In this document: positions 8,709 to 18,202 of the stretch, piece after piece
Numbering within the stretch: position 1 is the stretch's first letter
Layout of the letters: the number at the start of each line of letters is the position of its first letter
Assembly: GCF_003385895.1 (NCBI RefSeq)
Contig: NZ_QRDQ01000007.1
Span: 744,001-808,000, forward strand
Length of the DNA stretch: 64,000 nt
Direction of reading: 5' to 3'
Origin: Flavobacterium cutihirudinis
Lineage (GTDB): Bacteria > Bacteroidota > Bacteroidia > Flavobacteriales > Flavobacteriaceae
Program-made: the position numbers and the translations under genes
Notes under the pieces: generated by a model
Told to the model about the DNA's origin: nothing
What the model saw: only the letters and a program-made list of their open reading frames with translations
Database searches by the model: none

Positions 8709-8744
8709 AAAAGAGCTGTCTAAAAAAGACAGCTCTTTTTTTTC
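8709..8744 (+). terminator. Terminator after aguB
   Basis: AAAGAGCTGTCT pairs with AGACAGCTCTTT around AAAA, followed by a T run. Confidence 0.9.
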
Positions 8745-8746
8745 TA

Positions 8747-8904
8747 AGCTTCGGAGAAGCGAAATATTTATAGAAAAAGAATAATGTTTACAGTAGAAAG
8801 CTCCAGCGGAGCGATATGTTTTTTACAATCTAAGACATTTCGCTCCGCTGGAGCTTTTTAGTTGTTGTCTCAAATTTCTATAAATATTTTGCTCCGCTGG
8901 AGCT
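8747..8904. repeat. Nested inverted repeats with GCTCCGCTGGAGC palindromes
   Basis: Near-palindromes GCTCCAGCGGAGC (8800-8812, minus sense) and GCTCCGCTGGAGC (8842-8854 and 8891-8903) lie within 105 bases; the first two face each other. Around them, GCGAAATATTTATAGAAA at 8759-8776 is inverted near 8875-8892 with one mismatch, and a related AGCTTCGGAGAAGC sits at 8747-8760. The whole block can fold into one long hairpin. It looks like a REP-type element between two terminators. Confidence 0.75.
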
Positions 8905-8950
8905 TTAAAATAAATATCCATTACTTAAAAAAAAATAGCAATAGCATAAC

Positions 8951-8985
8951 AAAAAAGGCAGTTTCGATTTCGAAACTGCCTTTTT
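8951..8985. terminator. Bidirectional terminator, 3' side of the OmpA-like gene
   Basis: AAAAAAGGCAGTTTCG pairs with CGAAACTGCCTTTTT around ATTT; it has a U tail on either strand. Confidence 0.85.
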
Positions 8986-9005
8986 AAAATATATAGAACT
9001 AAGAT

Positions 9006-10268
9006 TTATTTCACTTGGAAAGTAACTCTTCTCACGATTTGACGTGCTTCTTTAGAATTTTTGTTAACTGAAGTATCTTCTCCGTTAGCAATTACATTCA
9101 ATCTCGAAGCGTCAATTCCGGCGTTTACTGCTACTTTTTTCACAGCTTCCGCTCTTTTTCTTGATAATTCAGTATTGTAGCTTGTTTTTCCAATTTCGTC
9201 AGCATAACCAATAATATCAGCTGATTTTCCTGGATTGTTTTTCAAGTATTTCACTAAGAAATCAACTCCGGATAAAGAAGCATTTGTAGGTTTAGCCGAA
9301 TTAAAGTCAAAATAAACATTTACATAACCACTGTTGATTAGTTCTTCAACAGTATTGTTTGTCATATTTCCACTGCCTTTCTTTTCGTACGTTTTATCTA
9401 AGTAGCTTTCTAACTCATCTGGCACACCATTTTGATTCGTATCAATAGATTGACCTTTTGTGTTAACAGCAACTCCTGCAATACTATTTGGTTCTAAATC
9501 ATATAAATCGGCAACACCGTCTTTATCTGTATCTAAAAGGCCAGATTCAATTAAGTCAACTCTTTGTTCCAATTCGCTGATTCTGTCTTCTTCGCCAACC
9601 CAGTCAGCATGTTTCTCATTTTTACCTAAGTAAAACGTTAAACCTACAGAAGCATTTAATAAAACGCCGTCAAATGAACCGGCAGTTGTAGTTCCCATTC
9701 CGTCAAAATTCCAGTTTTGTCTTCCGTTTACAATTCCGGTAAGGTCACCTGTCAAAGCAACTCTGTTGCTTAATTTTACTTGTCCGGTTAAACCTGCTAT
9801 TCCGTGGGCCATATAATCTTGTCCGCCAAATCCAGTTTCAGTACTGATTTGTGCAACTCCAAAACCACCATGCGCCAAAAGACTAAATGTGTTTGTCCAT
9901 GTTTCAAAATTTAATGCACGTCCAACATTTACAACTCCTTGCAAACTCGCTCTAACATAGCGGCTTTCAAAATCTGGAGTGTCTTTTTTTTCCTTAAATT
10001 GGTCGTAACCAACATCTAATTTCAGACCAAATTTTGGGTTAAACATATATCTAACACCTAAATCTCCGTGAAAGAAATTTAAGGATTCTGTTGCATAACC
10101 TGGAGTCATAGCTCTTGTTGGTTTGTTAACACCACCATTAAGTTCGATAGACCATTTGTTGTATTCGGCTTGATCAACAGCTGGTTTTGTAGAAGTAGTT
10201 GCCATATTTTGTGCGCCTGCGGCAAACGTAAGTAACAATAGGGATACGGAGGCTAGTTTCTTTTTCAT
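9006..10268 (-). CDS. OmpA family outer-membrane protein with TSP3 repeats
   Basis: 420 residues. A signal peptide (MKKKLASVSLLLLTFAAGAQ) is followed by an N-terminal eight-strand beta-barrel region (about 35-215), a calcium-binding thrombospondin type 3-like hinge (DTDKDGVADLYDLEP and DTNQNGVPDELE, about 245-290) and a C-terminal OmpA peptidoglycan-binding domain (about 310-420) with the YFDFNSAKP and Leu-Ser-x-x-Arg-Ala-x-x-Val motifs. It anchors the outer membrane to the cell wall. It is a single gene with its own terminator, and a minus-strand TAAATTTG box at 10309-10316 may be its promoter. Confidence 0.93.
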   Translation of the reverse strand: MKKKLASVSLLLLTFAAGAQNMATTSTKPAVDQAEYNKWSIELNGGVNKPTRAMTPGYATESLNFFHGDLGVRYMFNPKFGLKLDVGYDQFKEKKDTPDFESRYVRASLQGVVNVGRALNFETWTNTFSLLAHGGFGVAQISTETGFGGQDYMAHGIAGLTGQVKLSNRVALTGDLTGIVNGRQNWNFDGMGTTTAGSFDGVLLNASVGLTFYLGKNEKHADWVGEEDRISELEQRVDLIESGLLDTDKDGVADLYDLEPNSIAGVAVNTKGQSIDTNQNGVPDELESYLDKTYEKKGSGNMTNNTVEELINSGYVNVYFDFNSAKPTNASLSGVDFLVKYLKNNPGKSADIIGYADEIGKTSYNTELSRKRAEAVKKVAVNAGIDASRLNVIANGEDTSVNKNSKEARQIVRRVTFQVK

Positions 10269-10416
10269 GATATCATAAATTTAATTTCGTTATTATTTTA
10301 ACTGAAGACAAATTTATAGGCTCAATTCTAGAATGTGTTCTATTTGCTCTTACATAATTTCCACGTTTTGGCTTTTTATTATGTAAAATCGTTAATAAAA
10401 CTAAAATTTAAAGCAC

Positions 10417-10450
10417 AAAAAAAGGACAAAATTTAAGTTTTGTCCTTTTC
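10417..10450 (-). terminator. Terminator of the beta-propeller lipoprotein gene
   Basis: AAAGGACAAAA pairs with TTTTGTCCTTT around TTTAAG. On the minus strand the stem is followed by a T run. Confidence 0.8.
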
Positions 10451-10470
10451 CCCTTTTACTAAAATAAAAT

Positions 10471-11988
10471 CTATTTTAAGTCCGGCTGATATATTTTTAC
10501 AGTTCCGTCACCTTCGCTGCTTACAACCAATAAACTTCTTTTGGTTGGGCTTTTAGAAGCAGGAATAAATAATATTCCTTCTGGTGCGTCTCCTGTTTTT
10601 ACTGTTTGCAAATATTGAGGAGAATTAGGGTTGCTAACATCATATGTCATAAAAGCATCAGATCTTTCAAGACCTACAAACAAAATGTTCTGATTTCCCA
10701 TTTTGGCTACAACTACTGCTTCAGGTTCAGAGCCTTTATCGTCGCTTCGTTTGTCATCGTAAGTTCCTAATTCATTGGTTTTCTTGTCAACATCATTTTT
10801 GCTGTCATAAACAATTTTTCCAGTGTTTCCGTTCCATATAGAAAAAGAACGAGCTCCAAAACTTACCATTTCGTCTAAATCTCCATCACCATCAGTATCT
10901 CCCATATCAGAAACAAGATTGAGTCTTCCAAGATTGGTTTCCAGTTTCAAAGTTGCAGCATCAGGAAATACAGTCGCATCAAGTTTCATGTCTTTCATTC
11001 GTTTGATGTCTGAATATGCGGCATATTCTCTGGCGTCACCTTCATTTGCAGTAATAAAATAAGGAATATTATTCGCAGAAAAATGGCTGATAGCATCAGG
11101 CATATACATACCTTTCACTTTCCACGGATTAAAAGCAATTTTATCATCTTTATCGCTTACATCAATTGCATTTTCTCCAGTATTATAATCTTTTAAACCT
11201 AAAGGATAAATAGCAGTAATCGTTTTTGAAGTCAAATCTACTTTTGCAACACCATTATTTTCTTGTAAAGTTACCCATGCAGTTTTCGAATCATCAGAGA
11301 TAGTAATGTATTCTGGTTCGATATCCTGAGCAAAACTTTTTGCGTATTTCGAAACTCTGAATCCGTCTTTTATCAACGTAGCTGCTTGATTTGCAAATGA
11401 ACTGAAATCTAAAGTTGTTACGGTATACGTACTTGTTTCAATAATTGAAATTGTTCCGTTTGGATCTTGAGAATAATCCGTATTTGGTTCTCCTTCATTG
11501 GCAGTCATGATAAATTTTCCGTCTGGAGAAAAAGTAATCATATCAGGCAAAGCACCAACAGAAACTTGTTTTATTAAGCTGTAATCTGATGTATTGAAAA
11601 CTACTACTTTTCCGTTTCCTTGCTTGTTAACGGTTGATTCTAAAGCAACAGCCAGTTTTCCATCAAATACTGAAACACTGTTTGCAGCACCCTCGTAAGT
11701 TGCTAAATCAATTTTCCCAATTTTAGTTGGCTTTGTAGGATCAGCAATATCAATAATATCAATTTGGTTTACACCGCTGTTATTTACGGTGAAAAGTCTT
11801 TTTGTTTTTTCGCAATAAGCAGAGATTTCGGCCGCTGCTTCACCGCCAATGGTTATAGAACCAATTTCTTTAAAGGTTCCCGGGTTTTCGTTTACAGTAA
11901 CTTCTGCTTCACCATTTGAGTTTTCGTCATTATTACAGCTTGCCATGATGAAAAGGGCTGCTAATAATGAGATTGATAATTTTTTCAT
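10471..11988 (-). CDS. Choice-of-anchor I family beta-propeller lipoprotein
   Basis: 505 residues with a lipoprotein signal (lipobox MASC at about 17) followed by Asn-Asn-Asp-Glu. The mature part is a beta-propeller-like series of blades with ITFSPDGKFIMTANEGEPNTDY, a second PYFITANEGDAREY motif and SEPEAVVVAKMGNQNILFVGLERS, which characterise the secreted 'choice-of-anchor I' proteins, often annotated as alkaline-phosphatase-like or LVIVD-type proteins. A DMGDTDGDGDLDEM calcium-loop-like insert lies near residue 360. The molecular function is not known. It is transcribed alone. Confidence 0.8.
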   Translation of the reverse strand: MKKLSISLLAALFIMASCNNDENSNGEAEVTVNENPGTFKEIGSITIGGEAAAEISAYCEKTKRLFTVNNSGVNQIDIIDIADPTKPTKIGKIDLATYEGAANSVSVFDGKLAVALESTVNKQGNGKVVVFNTSDYSLIKQVSVGALPDMITFSPDGKFIMTANEGEPNTDYSQDPNGTISIIETSTYTVTTLDFSSFANQAATLIKDGFRVSKYAKSFAQDIEPEYITISDDSKTAWVTLQENNGVAKVDLTSKTITAIYPLGLKDYNTGENAIDVSDKDDKIAFNPWKVKGMYMPDAISHFSANNIPYFITANEGDAREYAAYSDIKRMKDMKLDATVFPDAATLKLETNLGRLNLVSDMGDTDGDGDLDEMVSFGARSFSIWNGNTGKIVYDSKNDVDKKTNELGTYDDKRSDDKGSEPEAVVVAKMGNQNILFVGLERSDAFMTYDVSNPNSPQYLQTVKTGDAPEGILFIPASKSPTKRSLLVVSSEGDGTVKIYQPDLK

Positions 11989-12140
11989 TTGTTAGTTTTT
12001 AGTTTTGGTAAAAGTAATTAGAGCGTTCAAGTCAAATATTAAGCAGGTATTATTTAATCTTTAACTTAATTTTTGGAAGATAATTTCTGTGAAATACCAG
12101 ACGATTTTTATTCAGATGTTTTATAATCCTAACGAATGCT

Positions 12141-12148
12141 TATCTTTG
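12141..12148 (+). promoter_or_regulatory. -7 box of aguA
   Basis: TATCTTTG lies 27 bases upstream of the aguA ATG. No clear TTG at the expected distance. Confidence 0.55.
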
Positions 12149-12175
12149 TACACTTTCAAAAAATAGAACCTATTT

Positions 12176-13216
12176 ATGTCAACAAATAATAGAAGATTTC
12201 CAGCAGAATGGGAAAAACAACAAGGAATCGTGTTATGTTTTCCACATAATGGCAACGACTGGCCAGGAAAATACGAAGCGGTTCAATGGGCTTTTGTAGA
12301 ATTTATTAAAAAAGTAGCCACTTTTGAAACTGTTTTTTTGGTCGTAGCCGATGAAAAACTGAAAGAAAAAGTTGCTGATATGCTTGAAAGAGCCCGAGTT
12401 AATATTGATAATGTTTCTTATATCGTTCACAAAACCAACAGAAGTTGGATGCGTGATTCTGGACCAATTATCGTCAAAAATGGTTCAAAAAGAGAAGCTT
12501 TGAATTTTAACTTCAACGGTTGGGCGAAATATAAAAACTATCAATTAGATAAATTTGTTCCAGGCAAAGTAGCAGATTTTATTGATGTTCCTTTAACACA
12601 AGTTATGTATAAAGGAAAGCCGGTAATAGTAGAAGGCGGAGCAATTGACGTAAACGGAAAAGGTACTTTATTGACTTCTGAAGAATGTTTGATGCATCCA
12701 ACTATTCAGGTTCGTAATCAAGGTTTTACAAAAGAAGATTATGAAGCCGTTTTTAAAGAATATCTTGGTGTCACAAACGTAATTTGGCTTGGAGATGGAA
12801 TAGAAGGTGATGATACACACGGTCATATAGACGATTTATGCCGATTCGTAAATGAAGATACTATTGTAACCATTGTAGAAACCGATAAAAACGATTCAAA
12901 TTACAAACCTTTGCAGGATAATTTGAAACGTCTTCAAAATGCAAAATTAGAAAACGGAAATTCGCCTGTTATTGTAGCATTACCAATGCCAAAACGTGTT
13001 GATTTTGAAGATTTGAGATTACCAGCAAGTTATGCTAACTTCTTAATCTTGAACAACTGCGTTTTAGTGCCAACATTCAACGACAGTAACGATCGCGTAG
13101 CTTTAAATATACTAGCAGAATGTTTTCCAGACAGAGAAGTAATCGGTATAAGCTGTATTGATTTCATCTGGGGATTCGGAACTTTGCATTGCTTAAGCCA
13201 GCAAATTCCTGCTTAA
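12176..13216 (+). CDS. aguA: Agmatine deiminase
   Basis: 346 residues of the Porphyromonas-type peptidylarginine deiminase/agmatine deiminase family. Visible signature parts are FPAEWEKQQGIVLCFPHN at the N-terminus, WMRDSGPIIV (about 90), GDDTHGHIDDLCRFV (about 206-220, catalytic His/Asp) and the C-terminal GTLHCLSQQIPA with the nucleophilic Cys near 339. It hydrolyses agmatine to N-carbamoylputrescine, the substrate of the aguB product encoded 3.5 kb upstream. The absence of a signal peptide argues for the cytosolic agmatine enzyme and not a secreted peptidylarginine deiminase. Confidence 0.93.
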   Translation: MSTNNRRFPAEWEKQQGIVLCFPHNGNDWPGKYEAVQWAFVEFIKKVATFETVFLVVADEKLKEKVADMLERARVNIDNVSYIVHKTNRSWMRDSGPIIVKNGSKREALNFNFNGWAKYKNYQLDKFVPGKVADFIDVPLTQVMYKGKPVIVEGGAIDVNGKGTLLTSEECLMHPTIQVRNQGFTKEDYEAVFKEYLGVTNVIWLGDGIEGDDTHGHIDDLCRFVNEDTIVTIVETDKNDSNYKPLQDNLKRLQNAKLENGNSPVIVALPMPKRVDFEDLRLPASYANFLILNNCVLVPTFNDSNDRVALNILAECFPDREVIGISCIDFIWGFGTLHCLSQQIPA

Positions 13217-13265
13217 TTTTTTATTGCCACTAAGTCACAAAGGCACTAAGTTTTTTATGCGTTTG

Positions 13266-13418
13266 TCAGGCTGAGCGAAGTCGAAGCCCCGCAAAGTGTA
13301 GAAAAGTTAAAAGTAATATTTGTTATTTCGACGTAAGGAGAAATCTCCACAAGTTGCTCTGTTCCGAAAAGCAAATCTTTGAGGAGTTTCTCGTGGAGAT
13401 TTCTCCTTACGTCGAAAT
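13266..13418. repeat. 26-bp inverted repeat and CTGAGCGAAGTCGAAG motif
   Basis: The 13217-13528 spacer holds a GTCAGGCTGAGCGAAGTCGA motif (about 13266-13285) and a perfect 26-base inverted repeat: arms 13325-13350 and 13393-13418, reading ATTTCGACGTAAGGAGAAAT... on the left. The arms flank a 42-base loop that encodes nothing. Both motifs are of a type seen repeatedly between genes in Bacteroidota genomes. Confidence 0.8.
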
Positions 13419-13462
13419 GACAAAAAATGAGATAAATCTTTTCGAGATGAATATAAAAACAT

Positions 13463-13494
13463 AAAAAAACCTTGGCTCTCACCAAGGTTTTTTA
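13463..13494 (-). terminator. Bidirectional terminator, 3' of fahA
   Basis: AAAAAACCTTGG pairs with CCAAGGTTTTTT around CTCTCA. Confidence 0.85.
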
Positions 13495-13528
13495 CTTTCT
13501 ATATCTCTTCAGATGCTACATCTGCTCT

Positions 13529-14812
13529 TCATTGTCTTACAAATGGCGGTAAAAGTTGACTTGCAACTTCTCCAAATCCGATTCTAACTTCATTGCTTTC
13601 GCAGAAACCGCGAATAATTACGGTATCATTATCTTCAATAAACTTACGTTCACTTCCATCTTTTAATGTAAGCGGATTTTTTCCTCCCCAGGTTAATTCC
13701 AACATAGAACCAAAACTGTCCGGAGTTGGACCTGAAATAGTTCCTGAACCCATCATGTCACCAGAATTTACACGACATCCATTTGATGTATGATGTGCCA
13801 ATTGCTGTGCCATTGACCAGTATAAATATTTGAAATTTGATTTTGAAACAACAGTTTCTTCTTGATTTTCAGGTTGAATTGAAACTTCTAAATGAATATC
13901 AAAAGCTTTTTTTCCTTTTGTTTGTAAATAAGGAAGCGGTGACGGGTCTTGTTTAGGTCCTTTTGTTCTAAAAGGCTCCAAAGCATCCATAGTTACAATC
14001 CACGGAGAAATTGACGTAGCAAAGTTTTTTGCTAAGAATGGTCCAAGAGGCACATATTCCCATTTTTGAATATCGCGCGCACTCCAGTCATTCAATAAAA
14101 CCATTCCGAAAATATAATCTTCTGCTTCATAAGTTGGGATATTTTCTCCCATAATATTTGCATCAGTAGTAATAAAAGCGGTTTCAAGCTCAAAATCTAC
14201 TAAACGAGAAGGTCCAAAAACAGGATAATCTCCGCCAGCAGGCATTGTTTGTCCCATTGGTCTGTGAACCGGAATTCCAGACGGAACAATTGTAGAGCTT
14301 CTTCCGTGATATCCAACCGGAATATGCAACCAGTTTGGAAGAAGCGCATTTTCTGGGTCGCGGAACATTTTACCTACGTTTGTAGCGTGTTCTTTGCTTG
14401 AATAAAAATCAGTATAATCGCCAATTAAAACAGGCAATTGCATCTCGACATCGTCAATGTTAAAAATAACAATATCGCGGTCTTTTGTTGAATCTCTAAG
14501 CTGTGGATTAGTTTCGTCGAAGATATCTGCAATGCGATTTCGAACTAAGCGCCATGTTTTTTTTCCGTCGGAAATAAAATCATTTAGCGTGTCCTGCATA
14601 AACATATCATCAGTTAAATCTATTCCTTCAAAGTAGTTTAATTGTTGTAAAGCCCCTAAATCTATGGCATAATCGCCAATTCTTGTTCCTACAGTAACGA
14701 CATTTTCTTTGGTAAGAAATACACCGAAAGGGATATTCTGAATAGGGAAGTCACTATTTTGCGGTACTTCTAACCATGATTTTCTTTTGGTATCGTTGGC
14801 GGTTATTGGCAT
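13529..14812 (-). CDS. fahA: Fumarylacetoacetase
   Basis: 427 residues, normal length. The N-terminal SH3-like domain covers about 1-115. The catalytic domain shows GDYTDFYSSKEHATNVG (metal Asp and catalytic His), FELETAF (Glu-x-Glu metal ligands) and LLNDWSARDIQKWEYVPLGPF (metal Asp), all typical of FAH. It splits fumarylacetoacetate into fumarate and acetoacetate, the last step of tyrosine and homogentisate breakdown. The other pathway genes are not in this window. The promoter on the minus strand is well formed, and the gene is divergent from glyA. Confidence 0.96.
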   Translation of the reverse strand: MPITANDTKRKSWLEVPQNSDFPIQNIPFGVFLTKENVVTVGTRIGDYAIDLGALQQLNYFEGIDLTDDMFMQDTLNDFISDGKKTWRLVRNRIADIFDETNPQLRDSTKDRDIVIFNIDDVEMQLPVLIGDYTDFYSSKEHATNVGKMFRDPENALLPNWLHIPVGYHGRSSTIVPSGIPVHRPMGQTMPAGGDYPVFGPSRLVDFELETAFITTDANIMGENIPTYEAEDYIFGMVLLNDWSARDIQKWEYVPLGPFLAKNFATSISPWIVTMDALEPFRTKGPKQDPSPLPYLQTKGKKAFDIHLEVSIQPENQEETVVSKSNFKYLYWSMAQQLAHHTSNGCRVNSGDMMGSGTISGPTPDSFGSMLELTWGGKNPLTLKDGSERKFIEDNDTVIIRGFCESNEVRIGFGEVASQLLPPFVRQ

Positions 14813-14847
14813 GTGAATGTTAATTATTTGTTGAAAAATTACATGTC

Positions 14848-14878
14848 AAATATATCATAATCTAACAGGATGACAAAC
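14848..14878 (-). promoter_or_regulatory. Promoter of fahA
   Basis: On the minus strand TTTG (14878-14875), a 19-base spacer and TATATTTG (14855-14848) match the Bacteroidota consensus at ideal spacing, 36 bases from the start codon. Confidence 0.75.
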
Positions 14879-14887
14879 GTTTTTTTG

Positions 14888-14895
14888 TATTTTTG
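14888..14895 (+). promoter_or_regulatory. -7 box of glyA
   Basis: TATTTTTG lies 25 bases upstream of the ATG at 14921 and within the frame extended to 14870, so it fixes the downstream start. Confidence 0.6.
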
Positions 14896-14920
14896 CATCA
14901 AATTAACGAAAAACGAAAAA

Positions 14921-16195
14921 ATGCAACGCGACGAACAAATTTTTGATCTTATCCAAGAGGAAAAAGAAAGACAAATTCACGGATTAGAGCTTATTGCTTC
15001 TGAAAACTTTGTAAGTGATGAAGTAATGCAGGCAGCTGGTTCTGTTTTAACGAATAAATATGCTGAAGGTTATCCTGGCAAAAGATATTACGGAGGCTGC
15101 GAAGTAGTTGACGTTATTGAGCAAATTGCTATTGACAGAGCTAAAGAATTATTTGGTGCTGAATACGCAAACGTACAGCCACACTCAGGTTCTCAGGCAA
15201 ATACAGCTGTGTACCACGCATGTTTGAACCCTGGCGATACTATTTTAGGTTTCGATTTATCTCACGGTGGTCACTTGACACACGGTTCTCCTGTAAACTT
15301 TTCAGGACGTTTATACCGTCCGGTTTTTTACGGTGTAGATGCTGAAACTGGCCGTTTAGATTATGATAAAATCCAGGAAATCGCAACTAAAGAACAACCA
15401 AAATTAATCATCGCTGGAGCTTCGGCTTATTCTCGCGATATGGATTTTGCTCGTTTCAGACAAATTGCTGATAGTGTAGGAGCAATCTTATTTGCTGATA
15501 TTTCTCACCCAGCTGGTCTTATTGCAAAAGGATTATTAAGTGATCCAATTCCACATTGTCATATTGTTTCTACAACAACTCACAAAACATTAAGAGGACC
15601 ACGTGGTGGTTTGATTTTAATGGGGAAAGATTTCGAAAACCCACAAGGTTTAAAAACTCCAAAAGGAGAAATCAGAATGATGTCTTCATTATTAGACTTA
15701 GCTGTTTTCCCTGGAAATCAAGGTGGACCTTTAATGCACATTATTGCTGCTAAAGCGGTAGCTTTTGGTGAAGCGCTTAAAGATGAGTTCTTTACTTACG
15801 CAATGCAATTACAAAAAAATGCAAATGCAATGGCAGATGCTTTCGTAAAAAGAGGTTACAACATCATCTCTGGCGGAACTGATAACCACATGATGCTTAT
15901 TGACTTAAGAAATAAAAACATTTCTGGTAAAGAGGCTGAAAATGCATTAGTAAAAGCTGAAATCACAGTAAACAAAAACATGGTTCCTTTTGACGATAAA
16001 TCTCCATTTATCACGTCTGGAATTCGTGTTGGAACAGCTGCAATCACAACTCGTGGTTTAGTTGAAAAAGATATGGAAACTATCGTAGCTTTAATCGATA
16101 AAGTTCTTACGGATCATACAAACGAAGACATTATTGAAGAAGTTGCTGAAGAAGTAAACGAATTAATGAGCGAAAGACCGATTTTTGCATATTAA
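14921..16195 (+). CDS. glyA: Serine hydroxymethyltransferase
   Basis: 424 residues from [11 protein letters not shown]; the upstream ATG at 14870 would lie ahead of the promoter box. The sequence shows the SHMT hallmarks [34 protein letters not shown] and the PLP-lysine motif [14 protein letters not shown] (Lys about 222), with [14 protein letters not shown] near the end. It interconverts serine and glycine using tetrahydrofolate and feeds one-carbon units. It is followed by a repeat-filled spacer and miaE; co-transcription is possible because no terminator separates them. Confidence 0.98.
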   Translation: MQRDEQIFDLIQEEKERQIHGLELIASENFVSDEVMQAAGSVLTNKYAEGYPGKRYYGGCEVVDVIEQIAIDRAKELFGAEYANVQPHSGSQANTAVYHACLNPGDTILGFDLSHGGHLTHGSPVNFSGRLYRPVFYGVDAETGRLDYDKIQEIATKEQPKLIIAGASAYSRDMDFARFRQIADSVGAILFADISHPAGLIAKGLLSDPIPHCHIVSTTTHKTLRGPRGGLILMGKDFENPQGLKTPKGEIRMMSSLLDLAVFPGNQGGPLMHIIAAKAVAFGEALKDEFFTYAMQLQKNANAMADAFVKRGYNIISGGTDNHMMLIDLRNKNISGKEAENALVKAEITVNKNMVPFDDKSPFITSGIRVGTAAITTRGLVEKDMETIVALIDKVLTDHTNEDIIEEVAEEVNELMSERPIFAY

Positions 16196-16212
16196 TTAGT
16201 TTAAAGTTTAAG

Positions 16213-16304
16213 GTTTCAAGTTTAAAGTTTTGTAATGCGAAAATAAACGTATTACGAAACTTTAAACTTTTTTCGTTTAGAATGGAAAACTTTAAACTTG
16301 AAAC
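16213..16304. repeat. GTTTCAAGTTTAAAGTTT inverted repeat
   Basis: Perfect 18-base arms at 16213-16230 and 16287-16304 flank a loop that itself contains GTAATGC / GTATTAC. It fills the glyA-miaE spacer. The same GTTTAAAG/CTTGAAAC vocabulary recurs at 44960-44998. Confidence 0.75.
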
Positions 16305-16333
16305 AAAACAAACCTGAAACAAAAAACAAAACT

Positions 16334-16927
16334 ATGGGCGTACTAAGATTACAATTGCCAACCGACCCAAGATGGGTAAATATTGTTGAGAAAAACATTG
16401 AAGAAATCTTGACAGATCATGCTTGGTGCGAGCAGAAAGCGGCAACAAATGCGATTACAATTATTACCAATAACTCAGAGCATCAAGATTTAGTTCAGGA
16501 TTTATTGGCTTTAGCCAAAGAAGAAATCGATCATTTTGAGCAGGTTCACAATATCATCATTAAACGCGGATTGAAATTAGGACGCGAGCGTAAAGATGAT
16601 TACGTAAACGAACTATATCAATACATGAAAAGAAGCGGCGACGGAAGCCGTGTTTCTGGTCTTGTAGAAAGATTATTATTCTCGGCAATGATAGAAGCCA
16701 GAAGCTGTGAGCGTTTCAAAGTGCTTTCTGAAAATATAAAAGATGAAGAATTGGCTGTTTTCTATAGAGAGTTAATGGAAAGCGAAGCTGGACATTACAC
16801 GACTTTCATTACTTACGCACGTAAATACGGTAAAGGAATCGACGTTGAAAAACGTTGGAGAGAATGGCTGGAATTTGAAGAATCAATCATTACCAATTAC
16901 GGAAAAGGAGAAACGATTCACGGGTAG
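16334..16927 (+). CDS. miaE: tRNA-(ms[2]io[6]A) hydroxylase
   Basis: 197 residues from MGVLRLQLPTDPRW; a frame opening at 16298 lies in repeat DNA and is unlikely to be used. The ferritin-like diiron ligands are visible: Glu in HAWCEQKAA, Glu/His in KEEIDHFEQVH, Glu in MIEARSCERF and Glu/His in MESEAGHYTTF. MiaE hydroxylates the isopentenyl group of modified A37 in tRNAs reading U-starting codons, an O2-dependent step. Downstream (16928-17129) is AT-rich repeat-like sequence with no gene. Confidence 0.92.
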   Translation: MGVLRLQLPTDPRWVNIVEKNIEEILTDHAWCEQKAATNAITIITNNSEHQDLVQDLLALAKEEIDHFEQVHNIIIKRGLKLGRERKDDYVNELYQYMKRSGDGSRVSGLVERLLFSAMIEARSCERFKVLSENIKDEELAVFYRELMESEAGHYTTFITYARKYGKGIDVEKRWREWLEFEESIITNYGKGETIHG

Positions 16928-17129
16928 TTTTTTTAGTGTTTAGTTTTTTAGTGATCAGTCGCAGTCGCAGTTTTCAGTTTTTTCTTTGTGAAACTTTGTG
17001 AATCTTTGTGAAATTTAAAAAAAATCCGTTTTAATCCGCGTTTTCGCGTTAGTGAATCAGTTTAATCTGCGTCGCAATTTATACGATTAGATTTAATCTA
17101 AAATTTTCAATCTAAAGTCTAAAATTCCT

Positions 17130-17137
17130 TACATTTG
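17130..17137 (+). promoter_or_regulatory. -7 box of guaC
   Basis: TACATTTG lies 22 bases upstream of the guaC ATG. Confidence 0.55.
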
Positions 17138-17159
17138 AGAGTAACCAAAATCTCGAACG

Positions 17160-18200
17160 ATGAGAATAGAAATGGACCTAAAATTAGGTTTTAAAGATGT
17201 AATGTTTAGACCAAAACGATCAACGCTAAAAAGTAGATCTGAAGTTTCATTAGAGCAAAATTTTAAGTTTTTGCATAGCACAGCATCGTGGACAGGAATT
17301 CCAATTATGGGAGCCAATATGGACACAGTTGGAACTTTTGAAATGGCTCAGGTTTTGGCAAAAGAAAAGCTTTTTACGGCCATTCATAAACATTATACCT
17401 TAGAAGAATGGAATAGCTTTCTTCAAAATGCAACTCCAGATTTCTACGATTATATTGCGGTCAGCACAGGAACGGGAAAAGAAGATTTCGAAAAGATTGA
17501 AAAAATAATCACTTCAAATCCTTCACTAAAATTTATCTGCATTGACGTTGCAAATGGTTATTCAGAACATTTTGTTCAGTTTTTAAAGAAAACCCGCAAA
17601 CAATATCCTGATAAAATAATAATTGCCGGAAACGTAGTTACTGGAGAAATGACCGAAGAGCTTTTATTAGCTGGAGCTGATATCGTAAAAGTCGGGATTG
17701 GACCAGGTTCTGTGTGCACAACTCGTGTAAAGACTGGCGTGGGTTATCCGCAACTTTCTGCCATTATAGAATGTGCCGATGCTGCTCATGGTTTGGGAGG
17801 ACATATCATCAGTGATGGTGGTTGTACAACTCCCGGCGATGTTGCCAAAGCTTTCGGAGCCGGAGCTGATTTTGTAATGTTGGGCGGAATGCTCGCCGGA
17901 CATACTGAAAGCGGAGGTGAACTAATCGAAGTAAAAGGAGAAAAATTCAAACAATTTTACGGAATGAGTTCCAAAACCGCAATGGATAAACATTCCGGCG
18001 GTGTTGCAGAATATCGCGCAAGCGAAGGAAAAACAGTTCAGGTTCCTTTTAAAGGAGATGTAATTCACACTGTTTTAGATATTTTAGGCGGAATTAGAAG
18101 TACTTGCACTTATGTGGGAGCCTCAAGATTAAAAGAATTGACTAAACGAACGACTTTCATCCGCGTAAGCGAGCAGGAAAATCAAGTTTTTAAAAAATAA
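17160..18200 (+). CDS. guaC: GMP reductase
   Basis: 346 residues, the length of E. coli GuaC, with the same opening pattern ([20 protein letters not shown]). This pins the start at the first ATG. No CBS domains are present, which separates it from IMP dehydrogenase. The catalytic Cys lies in [17 protein letters not shown] (about 186), and [10 protein letters not shown] precedes the C-terminal part. It reduces GMP to IMP and ammonia with NADPH in purine salvage. The next gene starts 3 bases after its stop, so the two form an operon. Confidence 0.95.
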   Translation: MRIEMDLKLGFKDVMFRPKRSTLKSRSEVSLEQNFKFLHSTASWTGIPIMGANMDTVGTFEMAQVLAKEKLFTAIHKHYTLEEWNSFLQNATPDFYDYIAVSTGTGKEDFEKIEKIITSNPSLKFICIDVANGYSEHFVQFLKKTRKQYPDKIIIAGNVVTGEMTEELLLAGADIVKVGIGPGSVCTTRVKTGVGYPQLSAIIECADAAHGLGGHIISDGGCTTPGDVAKAFGAGADFVMLGGMLAGHTESGGELIEVKGEKFKQFYGMSSKTAMDKHSGGVAEYRASEGKTVQVPFKGDVIHTVLDILGGIRSTCTYVGASRLKELTKRTTFIRVSEQENQVFKK

Positions 18201-18202
18201 AT

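Noticed and set aside
13255..13485. A 76-residue minus-strand frame in the aguA-fahA spacer
   Set aside because: It runs through both arms of the 26-bp inverted repeat and into a terminator; it has no plausible protein pattern.
14870..14920. Upstream start of glyA at 14870
   Set aside because: The TATTTTTG box at 14888-14895 would lie within the coding sequence; the standard SHMT start is at 14921.
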